From assembly GCF_001486505.1 (NCBI RefSeq), contig NZ_LN909065.1, forward strand, positions 1,259,778-1,323,777: a DNA stretch of 64,000 bases, given 5' to 3'. Positions within the stretch are counted from its first letter, which is position 1; each line of letters begins with the position of its first letter. Below, one piece after another: positions 17,225 through 26,725 of the stretch. Below the pieces are notes generated by a model. That model was not told the origin of the DNA. It worked only from the letters and a program-made list of their open reading frames with translations, and made no database searches. Source of the DNA: Paenibacillus rubinfantis. Its GTDB lineage: Bacteria > Bacillota > Bacilli > Paenibacillales > Paenibacillaceae. A program made the translations under genes and the position numbers.

Positions 17225-18379
17225 TTAGCGACTCTTCAACTCCTCATAATGCGCCAGAACCGCTTGATGAATTGGGTGCTCTGCGTCGAGGCCGGTGTAT
17301 TTAGCCAGGGTCTGCGAAGCGCCGACTTCGCGCAGCGACGCTTGCAGTTCCGCGGCCTCCGGATCGTCCGGAGACTCGAACCGGAGCGCCATCGCCATCG
17401 TCAGCGCCAGGTAGCCGTATCCAAACTCCCGTTCATACGCCTGCGTCGCTGGGGAGACCAGCCGGTCGCCGGCGGATAGCTTGCGGATCGGTGAACGGCC
17501 GACTCGCGAAACCTCATCCGTCAGCGCCGGATTAGCGAAGCGCTCCAGAATGGTATCGATATATGCCTGATGCTCGGCTGGCGAAAATCCATGCTTCGCC
17601 ACCAGCACCGCCCCGGTCTCCGAGAGGACGGCGCGCACATGCCCAACGACTTTGTCATCATTCATCGCTTCCTGAATCGTGGCATGGCCCTGTAGATATC
17701 CCATGTAAGCGGCCGAGCAATGGCCGGTATTTACGGTAAACAACTTACGTTCAATATAAGGCTCCAATTGATCGACGTAGTGAACCCCTTCCACCCGGTG
17801 GAAGCCATCAAACATTTGCGATTGGTCGACGGCCCACTCGTAGAAAGGCTCCACGACAACCTGCAGCGGATCCTCATGCTGCTGCAGCGGAACGATCCGG
17901 TCCACCGCCGCGTCGGGAAACGCGACATTTGCGTCCGCCCACTGCCGAGTTGGTTCATCCAGTTGAGCATACACATGCTCCTTGAGCTGGGAGCTGCCGC
18001 CGATGGCGTTCTCGCAAGCAATCACATGAAGGGGGACACCCGTTCCGTTCGTTCTCCGCAGCATCAGCCCTTGGGCGATCGTCCCCGCGATATGCTTGAG
18101 TACCGACACGCCAACCGCCGTCGTTACCATATCCGATTCAGCAATTGCCCGGGCGGCACCAACGGGATCGTTCATGCTGTTGATGGCGGTCACACCGCGT
18201 ACGATAACGGTTTCGCGCTGATCGCTGGCCAGCGTGACAGGATATTCCTTACGCCGCGCCAGTTCGGACACGAGCTTCTCGTTGACATCCACAAAACAAA
18301 CCTCGTAACCGGAGTTCGACAACAGCAAGCCGATAAACCCTCTCCCGATATTGCCCGCGCCGAAATGGACCGCCTTCAT
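17225..18379 (-). CDS. mtlD: Mannitol-1-phosphate 5-dehydrogenase
   Basis: 384 residues. N-terminal Rossmann motif HFGAGNIGRGFIG binds NAD; the catalytic domain holds the family Lys in ERKLFTVNTGH. It oxidises mannitol 1-phosphate to fructose 6-phosphate, feeding glycolysis. Its ATG overlaps the stop of mtlF (ATGA), so translation is coupled. It is the last gene of mtlA-mtlR-mtlF-mtlD, the same order as in Geobacillus stearothermophilus. Confidence 0.97.
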   Translation of the reverse strand: MKAVHFGAGNIGRGFIGLLLSNSGYEVCFVDVNEKLVSELARRKEYPVTLASDQRETVIVRGVTAINSMNDPVGAARAIAESDMVTTAVGVSVLKHIAGTIAQGLMLRRTNGTGVPLHVIACENAIGGSSQLKEHVYAQLDEPTRQWADANVAFPDAAVDRIVPLQQHEDPLQVVVEPFYEWAVDQSQMFDGFHRVEGVHYVDQLEPYIERKLFTVNTGHCSAAYMGYLQGHATIQEAMNDDKVVGHVRAVLSETGAVLVAKHGFSPAEHQAYIDTILERFANPALTDEVSRVGRSPIRKLSAGDRLVSPATQAYEREFGYGYLALTMAMALRFESPDDPEAAELQASLREVGASQTLAKYTGLDAEHPIHQAVLAHYEELKSR

Positions 18380-18813
18380 GCTCCCATGCCCCCTTCCAGA
18401 ATTTCCGCAATCTCTTCTTCCGTTTGAGCGTTCATGATCCGCTCCAGGTTGGATTCCTCGGTGAACACCATGGCGACGTTGGTCAACACCTCCATATGAT
18501 CTCCGCCGGCAGCAGCAATCCCAATAACGATAAAGGCTGGTTCATCGCCGCCGAAGTCGACGCCTTCCGGGAACCGAACCACCGATAGCCCGGTCGAGGA
18601 AATCAGGCTTTTGGCTTCCTTCGTTCCATGCGGGATCGCTAAGCCGCCGCCCATATAGGTGGAGACGATCTCTTCACGCTCGACCATTTTGTCGACATAC
18701 TCCTCGGTCACGTGGCCGCCGTCAACCAGCAGTTTCCCGGCCATGCGGATGGCCTCGTATTTGTCGTTGGCTTTTCCATTTAGGATAATTTTCTCTTTAG
18801 ACAGTAATTTCAT
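18376..18813 (-). CDS. mtlF: PTS mannitol-specific enzyme IIA
   Basis: 145 residues, the size of stand-alone MtlF. The phosphorylated His is in GGGLAIPHGTKEA. It takes phosphate from HPr and passes it to the EIIB domain of MtlA, and may also help control MtlR. The ATG at 18813 (GGGAGAG upstream) gives the family N-terminus MKLLSKE; an upstream ATG at 18870 would overlap the end of mtlR. It lies 43 bp after mtlR. Confidence 0.95.
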   Translation of the reverse strand: MKLLSKEKIILNGKANDKYEAIRMAGKLLVDGGHVTEEYVDKMVEREEIVSTYMGGGLAIPHGTKEAKSLISSTGLSVVRFPEGVDFGGDEPAFIVIGIAAAGGDHMEVLTNVAMVFTEESNLERIMNAQTEEEIAEILEGGMGA

Positions 18814-18856
18814 GATTGTTCTCTCCCTTTCCACTGATTTTCCTATCTTCCTTTGT

Positions 18857-20935
18857 TCACAGGTTCTCAAAATAAACCAACAGCTCGGTCGCCAAAAAAT
18901 TCCGGATCTCCTGACTTTCTCCCGTTTCCAGCAGTTCCACCAGCTCCGGCTTCAGCAGCAGGGCGCTGATTTCGCTAAGGACCTCCAAGCTTTCGCGCGT
19001 CAGCTCACGTGGCGCAAGCATAAACAACAGCGCGCCGACCTCCGTACCGCCGTCCAGCAGCACAGGCTCCTCCAACCGAAAAAGAGCCAACGAACGGTAA
19101 TTGACAAACCGGGTTCGCGTATGGAACAACGCCAACGAAGTGCCGGGAATCACCTGACTAGCCATCTTCTCCCGCTCCAGCAAACGGTCGGTGACGGCCT
19201 GCACGTCGGAAACAGAAGGCGGAACGAAAGAGCGGTTGATTTCCTCCAGTGCTACCGTGACCGTCTCCCGCAGAGAAGCTCCCCGATTACTCAGGGTACT
19301 TACGTCAAATTGCTCCAGTAAGCTAACGACTTCGTTTAGTACCATCGACAACGAACGCACCTTGTCAAAAGCCCGGGTCTTGGTGGATTCCGGCTCCGTT
19401 GTCAGCTTACGCGATTTCAGCGTCGTGTGCTGTACGTATTCCAGCAGCCGCTCGCTGTCCTCTTCCGTAAGCAACGGACTTAATCGGACGTAACGATCCT
19501 CCGGAAGAGGCAGATCGATCGTCGAGATGATCAAATCGTAATCGGACTCGGGAAGCCGCTTGGCCTCATACCAAGAGACGTTGCCCAGCACTTCGATTTG
19601 CGGCATCTCCTTGGCCAGCCGTGTGGCCAGCAGCTTGGAGGAGCTAAGGCCGCTTGAGCAGACCAGGATCGCGCGCACATTGCGACCGAGCTGGTTCAGC
19701 CGCTCGATCGAAGCGCCGAAATGCATCACGAGAAAGCCGATCTCCTCGTCCGGCACGTCCAGGCCGGACGCACTATCGTTCATCGCCTCCCGCACGATGC
19801 CAAACAATTCCTCATAATCCTTGCGGATGGCACCCAGCAGCGGATTGCGAATCCGAGAGCCTTCGCGAATCCGTTTAAACGCCGGGCCCATATGCTCCAG
19901 CAGGCCGCTGCGCAGCAGGCGGTCTTCCTGAAACGGAATGCCGGTTCGCTTTACGACGTTCTCCGTCAGCCGGAACACCGTCTCGACCAGCTCCATATCC
20001 GCTTGGACAAGCTCAGGAGAGGCTTCTTTGGCTCGGTTGAACAAGCCGTTCATATAAGCAATCTCCTCCGGCGGGAACGTTAACTTCAACTGCTCGGCTA
20101 AGCGCAGGACAAAGCGGGACGTTTCCGCTTCATCCTGTTCCCCACCTCCGCCGGAACCCGACTTGCCTGGGCCTGCGATGTTTCCCACCAATCTCCCGGC
20201 GTGGATCCGATTAACCGAAACGGAGAGATGGATCAGCAGTTGGGTGTACGCATTTTCGGACAAATGCTCCGTCCAATCCCAATTCATGGCCCACAGCGTA
20301 TTCTCCACCGTCATCAGGTTATGCGTGCCGACGACCTCCAGCAGTTTGGCGGTAGCCGAGGAAACCTGGCTTTCCGGCGAGCCCCCGATCAGATCGGAAT
20401 AATCGAGATGATCAGCCGCTAATTGGCATAACGCTGCGCGTTTCCCCTGCTCCTCCCCGATCAGCTCCACACCGTAGCCCCGTCGGCGGACCAGCTCCAA
20501 TCCGAAGCGGCGGGCCCAAGGCTCGACCTCATCCAAATCGCTGCTGATGGTTGCCACCGTCACCTTCAAGCCATGCGCCAGCGTAAACAGCTTGCAAGGC
20601 TCCTGCTCCTCCAGCAGACGGCATATCAGCAAGAGCTGCCGATCCTCCCCGGAGTAATCGCTTGGCTTATCCACCAGCAGCAAGCGCCTGGCTTCCTGCA
20701 GCTTTTCGCCTTCTTCGCTGCCTCCGGTATTGCTCCATACCGAGATCCCGGTGCCGGATTTGCGATGCAGGGCCAAGCCGAAATAAGCTAATATTTTTTC
20801 AATCTCGTCCAATTCCCGGTGCACCGTTCTGACGCTGACGTTGATCTCTGCGGCGATTTCCGCAGCGGTCATTCCGTTTTTGCGCCCGAGCAGGAGGATG
20901 AGGATCTGCTTTTGTCGTGCGGTCATTTTCCTCAT
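18857..20935 (-). CDS. mtlR: Mannitol operon transcriptional activator MtlR
   Basis: 692 residues in the usual order: N-terminal HTH (MTAAEIAAEINVSVRTVHREL), a second HTH-like region, two PRD domains, an EIIB-like domain with the Cys in AILVCSSGLSSSKLLA, and a C-terminal EIIA-like domain with His in SLALFHTRTRF. Phosphorylation of the PRDs by HPr and of the EIIB-like domain by the mannitol PTS sets activity in the Bacillus family members. AGGGAGA precedes the ATG. It lies inside the operon it is expected to activate. Confidence 0.93.
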   Translation of the reverse strand: MRKMTARQKQILILLLGRKNGMTAAEIAAEINVSVRTVHRELDEIEKILAYFGLALHRKSGTGISVWSNTGGSEEGEKLQEARRLLLVDKPSDYSGEDRQLLLICRLLEEQEPCKLFTLAHGLKVTVATISSDLDEVEPWARRFGLELVRRRGYGVELIGEEQGKRAALCQLAADHLDYSDLIGGSPESQVSSATAKLLEVVGTHNLMTVENTLWAMNWDWTEHLSENAYTQLLIHLSVSVNRIHAGRLVGNIAGPGKSGSGGGGEQDEAETSRFVLRLAEQLKLTFPPEEIAYMNGLFNRAKEASPELVQADMELVETVFRLTENVVKRTGIPFQEDRLLRSGLLEHMGPAFKRIREGSRIRNPLLGAIRKDYEELFGIVREAMNDSASGLDVPDEEIGFLVMHFGASIERLNQLGRNVRAILVCSSGLSSSKLLATRLAKEMPQIEVLGNVSWYEAKRLPESDYDLIISTIDLPLPEDRYVRLSPLLTEEDSERLLEYVQHTTLKSRKLTTEPESTKTRAFDKVRSLSMVLNEVVSLLEQFDVSTLSNRGASLRETVTVALEEINRSFVPPSVSDVQAVTDRLLEREKMASQVIPGTSLALFHTRTRFVNYRSLALFRLEEPVLLDGGTEVGALLFMLAPRELTRESLEVLSEISALLLKPELVELLETGESQEIRNFLATELLVYFENL

Positions 20936-20960
20936 ATCAGTCTCTCCCTAATATAGACGC

Positions 20961-20990
20961 AAAACACCGGCGAAAAATCGCCAGTGTTCT
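20961..20990 (-). terminator. Hairpin between mtlA and mtlR, possible partial terminator
   Basis: Stem AACACCGGCGA (20963-20973) with TCGCCAGTGTT (20978-20988), one mismatch, followed on the minus strand by TTTTGCG. It could lower mtlR expression relative to mtlA or stabilise the mtlA message. Confidence 0.6.
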
Positions 20991-21016
20991 GCCCCCGCAT
21001 CGTAACCGGCGCGATT

Positions 21017-22453
21017 TTAGCCTTTCAGCCGTTCGACCAGTTCATCGTATTTGGGACTCTTCAGGAAATTATCAATGGAGATATGCTCGGCGTCCGGTTT
21101 GTTCGCGATGGCGCGATCCGTCAGCGTTTTTTGCGTAATTACGATGTCCGCATCGCTTGGGATTTCGCTGACTGCCGAATTGACGACCGTCACCTTCACA
21201 CCCGCGTCCTGCATTTTCTTTCTCAGGACCGAGGCGCCCATCGCACTGGACCCCATACCGGCGTCGCAAGCGAATACGATTTTGTTAACCGTTTGTTTTT
21301 GCACGCCGCCTGCAGCAGGTGCTGCCGCTTCGGTTTTCAAGCCGGCGGATTTCATCTCTTTCATTTTTGCCGAAGCTTCATCCAAGTTCATGTCCTCATC
21401 GTTTTGTTTACCCGTTTTGAGCAGCAACGACGCGACAAGGAACGAAACGATCGTCGCCACGATCACACCGCTTAACATCGGCACATAGCCGCCCTTCGGC
21501 GTCATCAGGAAGTAAGCGAAGATACTGCCCGGAGAAGGAGAACCTACCAGTCCCGCACCGGTCAATTGGAACGTGAACGTACCTGCAATCCCACCGGCCA
21601 TCGCGGCCAGAATCAGGATCGGTCTCATCAAGATGTAAGGGAAGTAAATCTCGTGAATCCCGCCCAAGAAGTGGATGACAACGGCGCCTGGAGCGGATTG
21701 CTTCACCATGCCGCGGCCAAAGATCCAGTAAGCGAGCAGGATACCAAGACCTGGACCCGGGTTGGATTCAAGCATGTACAGCATCGATTTCCCGACCCGA
21801 AGCGCTTCTTCCGAAGCGATTGGCGTAATGACGCCATGGTTGATGGCATTGTTCAGGAACAACACCTTACCTGGTTCAATCAGGATGTTGACCAGTGGGA
21901 GCAATTTGGCACTCACCAGGAAGTCAACGCCGGAAGACAACCCTTTACTAATCGCGGTAACGACCGGACCGATGCCACTGTAGGCTCCTAGAGCCATCAA
22001 GCCGCCAAAAATCCCGATCGAGAAGTTGTTCACCAGCATTTCGAAGCCGGATTTGATTTTTCCGTCAATCGTTTTGTCAAACTGCTTGATGAGCCAAGCG
22101 GACAACGGACCTACGATCATCGCGCCGAGGAACATCGGAATGTCACTGCCGACGATAACCCCCATCGTTACGATCGCAGCGGTTACGGCACCACGTCTTC
22201 CATGGACCATGTGCCCGCCGGTGTAGCCGATCAGAAGCGGCAGCAGGTATTTGATCATCGGATCAACCAAGGCGGCAAGGTATTCGTTAGGAATCCAGCC
22301 AGTTGGAATGAAAAGTGCGGTAATTAAACCCCAGGCGATAAATGCGCCGATATTCGGCATCACCATCCCGCTGAGTGCACGACCGAACTGCTGGACTTTC
22401 ACCCGGGCTCCGCCGGTACCTGCAGACGGTTGTTTCGTTTGTGCTATAGCCAT
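21017..22453 (-). CDS. mtlA: PTS mannitol-specific enzyme IICB
   Basis: 478 residues. The N-terminal EIIC domain has about eight membrane segments and the family motif GGIHEIYFPYILM; a linker leads to a C-terminal EIIB domain whose phosphorylated Cys is in KIVFACDAGMGSSAMGAS. There is no fused EIIA, which is supplied by mtlF. It takes up mannitol as mannitol 1-phosphate. AAGGGGG lies before the ATG. A candidate catabolite-response site flanked by inverted repeats lies upstream. Confidence 0.96.
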   Translation of the reverse strand: MAIAQTKQPSAGTGGARVKVQQFGRALSGMVMPNIGAFIAWGLITALFIPTGWIPNEYLAALVDPMIKYLLPLLIGYTGGHMVHGRRGAVTAAIVTMGVIVGSDIPMFLGAMIVGPLSAWLIKQFDKTIDGKIKSGFEMLVNNFSIGIFGGLMALGAYSGIGPVVTAISKGLSSGVDFLVSAKLLPLVNILIEPGKVLFLNNAINHGVITPIASEEALRVGKSMLYMLESNPGPGLGILLAYWIFGRGMVKQSAPGAVVIHFLGGIHEIYFPYILMRPILILAAMAGGIAGTFTFQLTGAGLVGSPSPGSIFAYFLMTPKGGYVPMLSGVIVATIVSFLVASLLLKTGKQNDEDMNLDEASAKMKEMKSAGLKTEAAAPAAGGVQKQTVNKIVFACDAGMGSSAMGASVLRKKMQDAGVKVTVVNSAVSEIPSDADIVITQKTLTDRAIANKPDAEHISIDNFLKSPKYDELVERLKG

Positions 22454-22511
22454 AAAGAGAAACCCCCTTAAAAAAATGTACGGACCATCAACAAACTTGA
22501 CTTGTTGGATT

Positions 22512-22574
22512 ACCGTGTTTCTAACCTCATCCTAAATCAAAGCGCTTTCTTTCTCAATCAAATCAAAACACGGT
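22512..22574 (-). promoter_or_regulatory. Candidate mtl control region: cre site inside a 9-bp inverted repeat
   Basis: TCAAAGCGCTTTCT at 22537-22550 matches 12 of 14 bases of the CcpA operator form TGAAAGCGCTTTCA. It is flanked by ACCGTGTTT (22512-22520) and AAACACGGT (22566-22574), a perfect 9-bp inverted repeat with 45 bases between, which could be an MtlR or other regulator site. I could not place a convincing -35/-10 pair. Confidence 0.55.
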
Positions 22575-22624
22575 TTCGTCATGATTATTGTTGACAACAT
22601 TTGAAGAGTGATTCTCTTTAAGCA

Positions 22625-22668
22625 AAAAAAAGCCGTCCCCTCACATTGAAACTAAGGGGACAGCTTCT
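22625..22668 (-). terminator. Terminator after the zinc-ribbon gene
   Basis: Stem GTCCCCT/AGGGGAC extended by GC pairs, followed on the minus strand by TTTTTTTT. It separates the zinc-ribbon gene from the mannitol operon. Confidence 0.88.
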
Positions 22669-22698
22669 GCATTTTCACAGGATGAACGGAATATATTG

Positions 22699-22911
22699 TT
22701 ACGAGGAGGCGTGCATTTGCGGGAAATCCTGCACCATTTCCTCGCCGAAGAACAGATCGTCCAGCGAGCTGAGCGTACCGTCTTCCTCCACTTGATATAC
22801 GGACATTTTGTCGCCGTTTACCGTCAATTCGATAAAGCAACCCCAGCAGTAAAACTGGTGGGAGCCGATTTTCCCAATATCCTTGGAATTGCAATTTGGA
22901 CATTTCATCAT
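22699..22911 (-). CDS. Small zinc-ribbon protein of unknown function
   Basis: 70 residues from the ATG at 22911, which has AGGTGA seven bases upstream. Two cysteine pairs, CPNC near the start and CWGC about 20 residues later, suggest one structural zinc. The rest is acidic. I do not recognise the family; the gene follows the PRC-barrel gene with a short overlap or near-contact on the same strand, so they are probably co-transcribed. A longer frame starting at 22953 would overlap the previous gene and is less likely. Confidence 0.7.
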   Translation of the reverse strand: MMKCPNCNSKDIGKIGSHQFYCWGCFIELTVNGDKMSVYQVEEDGTLSSLDDLFFGEEMVQDFPQMHASS

Positions 22912-22939
22912 AGAACCATCACCTATCCATCCACAAAAT

Positions 22940-23443
22940 TCACGGCTTTTCAAGCAGCTGTTCGCTGCCCAGGGGCACCATGATCACGTTTTCCCCTCGG
23001 GTCATTTCCGGCATAAAGGGCAGCAGCTTGCGCCCTTCCATCAGATCGGTGAAAAACCCGTCGCTAATTTCAATTCCAGTAATTGTGTTTCCCAATTCGT
23101 GCTCAAAATAAACATCCGTCACGTGGCCCAGACGAATTCCGTCTTCGGTCAGGACAGGCAGTTCTTTTAATTTTCCATTTCCCGTTAAAAAGGTGTTCTG
23201 TATGTTCTCGGCTTCCCACTTGCGGACAGCCTGTTGATTGCGAATCATCACGGCATCTTCACCGTAAGCCACGATATCGTCCCATCGCACGGCCTTCACG
23301 CCGGAATTCCAAAACAATCGATTCTCCAGCTGGATGCCAACGATCGACCAGTCGTGGTTCAGGAGGATGTCAACAACTTTCCCGACCTGCTTGCCATGCT
23401 CCACATCATAGACGGTCAGGCCGATCATTTCCTGTATTCTCAT
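22940..23443 (-). CDS. PRC-barrel domain protein (YrrD type)
   Basis: 167 residues with two PRC-barrel halves: GLTVYDVEHGKQVGKVVDIL at the N-terminus and a second beginning GIRLGHVTDVYF near residue 110. PRC barrels occur in RNA-processing and membrane-associated regulatory proteins; the function of B. subtilis YrrD, the likely counterpart, is unknown. It lies downstream of the iscS-type gene on the same strand. Confidence 0.8.
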   Translation of the reverse strand: MRIQEMIGLTVYDVEHGKQVGKVVDILLNHDWSIVGIQLENRLFWNSGVKAVRWDDIVAYGEDAVMIRNQQAVRKWEAENIQNTFLTGNGKLKELPVLTEDGIRLGHVTDVYFEHELGNTITGIEISDGFFTDLMEGRKLLPFMPEMTRGENVIMVPLGSEQLLEKP

Positions 23444-23539
23444 GTTGAAAAAGACACTCCCTGCTTGGGCAATTCATGCTGTTCCGAAAACCCTAACCTC
23501 CCCTCCGCAAAAGCCAATTTGAGCCCAAAAAGGTGCTCA

Positions 23540-24691
23540 TTATTTTCTTCTACGAAGACGTTCCAGGATGGTTCCAATTTTTTCGGCGGTTTCAAAAATT
23601 TCTTCCCTAGTATTACCCATTCCGACACTAAATCGAATCGCTGAACGCAAAAAACTTGCCGGAAGATGCATCGCTTCCAGCACGTGTGACGGCTCCAAGG
23701 ACCCTGAAGTGCATGCCGATCCGCTGGAGGCGGCGATGCCTTCCATATCCAAATTCATCAGCATTGTCTCCGAATCCACCTCCGGGAAGCTGAGGTTGAT
23801 GATATGCGGCAGCCGCTCGGTCGGATGGCCGTTCAGGTGGAAGGCCTCTCGGGTGATCCGCTGTTCCAGCGCGGACAGCAGCTCCCGGATCAGCATCTCA
23901 TCGTGAACGACGCGCACCTCTCGCTCCGCTGCGGCCAATTCCACGGCTTTGGCAAAGCCGGCGATTCCGGCCATGTTTTCCGTGCCGGCCCGGCGTTTAC
24001 GCTCTTGCAATCCGCCGTGTTGAATCGGCTCCAGCACCAAATCCTTCCGTACATATAAAGCCCCCACGCCCTGGGGACCGTTGATTTTGTGGGAAGAGAA
24101 ACTCATCAAGTCAACGGGAAGCTCGCGGCAGGAAATCGGCAGCGAACCCAACGCCTGCACGGCATCCACATGAAAGACGATCCCCCGCTCCCTGGCGATG
24201 GCGCCGATCTCGGCAATCGGCTGAATCGTACCAACTTCATTATTGCCATACATCACGCTTATCAGAATCGTATCGGGCCGAAGGGCCTCCCGCACTTGAT
24301 CCGGATGCACCTGACCATACCGATCTACCGGCAAATAGGTCACTTCGAACCCTTCCTTATTCAAGCGCTCGCAGGAGTGCAGCACCGCATGGTGCTCGAT
24401 CGCGGTCGTGATGATATGGCGCCCGTCGGCCTTCCGAGCGAATGCCGTGCCAAACAACGCCAGGTTATCGCTCTCCGTCCCCCCGCCGGTAAACACCAGC
24501 TCATCCGGGCGGCAGCCGATTCGCGATGCAACCGTATCGCGCGCCCCGTTCACCAGGCGTTTGGCCTCTCGGCCGAAATAATGAACGCTGGATGCGTTGC
24601 CCACTTGCTCCTGCATCACCTTCAGCATCGCTTCCGCAACCTCCGGATGGAGGGGTGTGGAAGCGGCGTGGTCTAAATAGATATGCTTCAT
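23540..24691 (-). CDS. Cysteine desulfurase (IscS/NifS family, YrvO type)
   Basis: 383 residues. The PLP Lys is K202 in SFSSHKINGPQG and the persulfide Cys is C327 in SSGSACTSG. It turns cysteine into alanine and a protein-bound persulfide. In B. subtilis the YrvO desulfurase delivers sulfur to MnmA for 2-thiouridine; mnmA lies nearby here on the opposite strand, and cymR directly upstream, as in Bacillus. ATG at 24691 has AAGGTGAG upstream; a GTG three codons earlier lies inside that site. Confidence 0.93.
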   Translation of the reverse strand: MKHIYLDHAASTPLHPEVAEAMLKVMQEQVGNASSVHYFGREAKRLVNGARDTVASRIGCRPDELVFTGGGTESDNLALFGTAFARKADGRHIITTAIEHHAVLHSCERLNKEGFEVTYLPVDRYGQVHPDQVREALRPDTILISVMYGNNEVGTIQPIAEIGAIARERGIVFHVDAVQALGSLPISCRELPVDLMSFSSHKINGPQGVGALYVRKDLVLEPIQHGGLQERKRRAGTENMAGIAGFAKAVELAAAEREVRVVHDEMLIRELLSALEQRITREAFHLNGHPTERLPHIINLSFPEVDSETMLMNLDMEGIAASSGSACTSGSLEPSHVLEAMHLPASFLRSAIRFSVGMGNTREEIFETAEKIGTILERLRRRK

Positions 24692-24813
24692 GGCTCTCAC
24701 CTTGCCCCAAAAACTTTTTGATAAACGTAAATACCGCCCCGGGATCGGGACGGCTACCGAATCGTGCGTTGATTGTATCCTACCGCATTCATGATGGCAA
24801 GTCGGTTTGCGAA

Positions 24814-25233
24814 CTAAATGTAGAACATGTAATTTTCCTTCGTACCGTGTTCCTCGAAATTCACCAGATTCTCCAGCGTTGTCGAATCCAGCACTTCAGC
24901 GATACTGTCGCGGATGCGCAACCACAAATCGCGTTTCGCCGGATCGTCCTCTTCGGTGAAATCCACCGGAGAAATCGGCCCTTCCAACACGCGAATGATG
25001 TCTCCCGCCGTAATTTCACCGGCTTCTTTGGAAAGAATATATCCGCCGTAAGCTCCGCGTACGCTCTTCACCAGACCAGCGTTGCGCAGCGGGGCGATCA
25101 ATTGCTCCAGGTAATGCTCGGACAATTGGTTTTTCTCGGCGATGCTTTTCAGGGAAGTTGGCCCTTCACCAAATTTCGCGGCCAGCTCCATCATAATGGT
25201 CAATCCGTAGCGTCCTTTTGTAGAAATCTTCAA
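24814..25233 (-). CDS. cymR: Rrf2-family cysteine metabolism repressor CymR
   Basis: 139 residues, nearly the length and sequence of B. subtilis CymR: KISTKGRYGLTIM at the start, winged helix with SEHYLEQLIAPLRNAGLVKS and RGAYGGYIL, and the YMFYI end. It has no cysteines, so it cannot hold the iron-sulfur cluster of IscR. CymR with CysK represses sulfur-uptake and cysteine genes. TTG at 25233 is chosen as start: GAGGTG lies six bases upstream and homologues begin at this residue. Confidence 0.92.
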   Translation of the reverse strand: MKISTKGRYGLTIMMELAAKFGEGPTSLKSIAEKNQLSEHYLEQLIAPLRNAGLVKSVRGAYGGYILSKEAGEITAGDIIRVLEGPISPVDFTEEDDPAKRDLWLRIRDSIAEVLDSTTLENLVNFEEHGTKENYMFYI

Positions 25234-25473
25234 AGAAGGCACCTCTTTCAATTTTCAAATAAACTTTATATAATTGATCTTTGATCCTTAAAAAGACAAT
25301 CACGGGCCATGCGCCGCGTTCTTCCGCGACATTCACGCCCAAATCCGGGAATTCCTCCCTATTCCTATCTTTACCCTGTGCTTATCGTAACATATCATAT
25401 GTGTCTTGGAAAATAAAGCAACAAATATGATAAAATAAACGGCGAGCGAACGCCGCTCAAAGGAGTGATAATC

Positions 25474-26601
25474 ATGGCAAAACCTAATAGCGAAACCCGC
25501 GTCGTCGTCGGTATGTCCGGCGGCGTCGATTCCTCGGTGACCGCGCTCCTGCTGAAGCAGCAGGGCTACGACGTCATCGGCATATTCATGAAAAACTGGG
25601 ACGATACCGATGAGTTCGGTTACTGCACCGCCGAGGCGGACGCCGAAGATGTTCGCCGCGTCTGCGAGCAAATCGATATCCCCTACTACACCGTCAACTT
25701 CGAGAAACAGTATTACGATAAAGTATTTGCCTATTTCCTCGAAGAATATAAGCGGGGTCGGACGCCAAACCCGGACGTCATGTGCAACCGGGAAATCAAG
25801 TTTGGCGAATTTCTGAACAAAGCGCTGGATCTTGGCGCGGATTACGTGGCGACCGGGCACTATGCGCGAGTCGTGGAAGAGAATGGAACGTACAAGCTGC
25901 TGCGGGGTGTCGACAATAACAAGGATCAAACGTATTTCCTCAATGCGCTGAACCAGGAGCAATTGTCCAAAGCGATGTTCCCGATCGGTCACCTGCCGAA
26001 ACCGGAGGTACGGCGGATTGCCGAAGAAGCCGGTTTGTATACGGCCAAGAAGAAGGACAGCACCGGCGTCTGCTTTATCGGGGAACGCAATTTCAAGGAA
26101 TTTCTGAGCAATTACCTGCCGGCCAAATCCGGCGATATGGTCGACATCGTCACCGGCGAGGTCAAAGGCCGCCACGACGGGCTGATGTACTATACGCTCG
26201 GCCAACGCCAAGGCCTTGGCATCGGCGGTTCCGGCACCGGCGAGCCGTGGTTTGTGGCCGACAAGGATCTGGAGCGCAACATTTTGTACGTTGTGCAAGG
26301 CGACAAGCACCCGAGCTTGTACTCAACATCGCTGATCGCTTCCGGCGTCAATTGGATCGCCGGCGATGACAAGCTGCCGGAAGGGCCGTACAAGTGCACG
26401 GCGAAATTCCGGTACCGTCAGCCTGATCAAGGAGTGACGTTGATGAAGCAGCCGGACGGAACCGTACGGGTCGAGTTCGATCAACCGCAAAAAGCGATCA
26501 CCCCGGGACAAGCCGTGGTGTTCTACCAAGGCGAGGAATGCCTGGGCGGAGGCACGATCGAAGCCCCGGCCAAACTGCGGGCGGAGATTCCGGCTGTATA
26601 A
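25474..26601 (+). CDS. mnmA: tRNA-specific 2-thiouridylase MnmA
   Basis: 375 residues. PP-loop SGGVDSS near residue 15 binds ATP; the catalytic cysteines are C104 (in PDVMCNREIKF) and C200 (in TGVCFIGERNF). It thiolates wobble uridine 34 of tRNA-Lys, -Glu and -Gln, using sulfur from the nearby desulfurase. ATG at 25474 has AAAGGAG eight bases upstream. It is transcribed away from cymR, the only core gene of this block on the plus strand. Confidence 0.97.
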   Translation: MAKPNSETRVVVGMSGGVDSSVTALLLKQQGYDVIGIFMKNWDDTDEFGYCTAEADAEDVRRVCEQIDIPYYTVNFEKQYYDKVFAYFLEEYKRGRTPNPDVMCNREIKFGEFLNKALDLGADYVATGHYARVVEENGTYKLLRGVDNNKDQTYFLNALNQEQLSKAMFPIGHLPKPEVRRIAEEAGLYTAKKKDSTGVCFIGERNFKEFLSNYLPAKSGDMVDIVTGEVKGRHDGLMYYTLGQRQGLGIGGSGTGEPWFVADKDLERNILYVVQGDKHPSLYSTSLIASGVNWIAGDDKLPEGPYKCTAKFRYRQPDQGVTLMKQPDGTVRVEFDQPQKAITPGQAVVFYQGEECLGGGTIEAPAKLRAEIPAV

Positions 26602-26611
26602 GCCTAACCAT

Positions 26612-26659
26612 AAAGGGGAGCCCCGCGTCAAACAACTGACGTGGGGCTCCCCTTTTTTA
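26612..26659 (+). terminator. Terminator between convergent mnmA and rarA
   Basis: Long stem AAGGGGAGCCCCGCGTCA with TGACGTGGGGCTCCCCTT, one mismatch, then TTTTTTAT on the plus strand. On the minus strand it is followed by TTTAT, so it may work in both directions. Confidence 0.93.
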
Positions 26660-26725
26660 TGTAGAGCGGGACTCTTGCAACATTGCTTGCGAGCGTCTGA
26701 CTTCCCCTTCCCTCGCGCTTCCCTT

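Noticed and set aside
25333..26310. 325-residue open frame antisense to mnmA
   Set aside because: Shadow of mnmA; no ribosome site and no recognisable domain.
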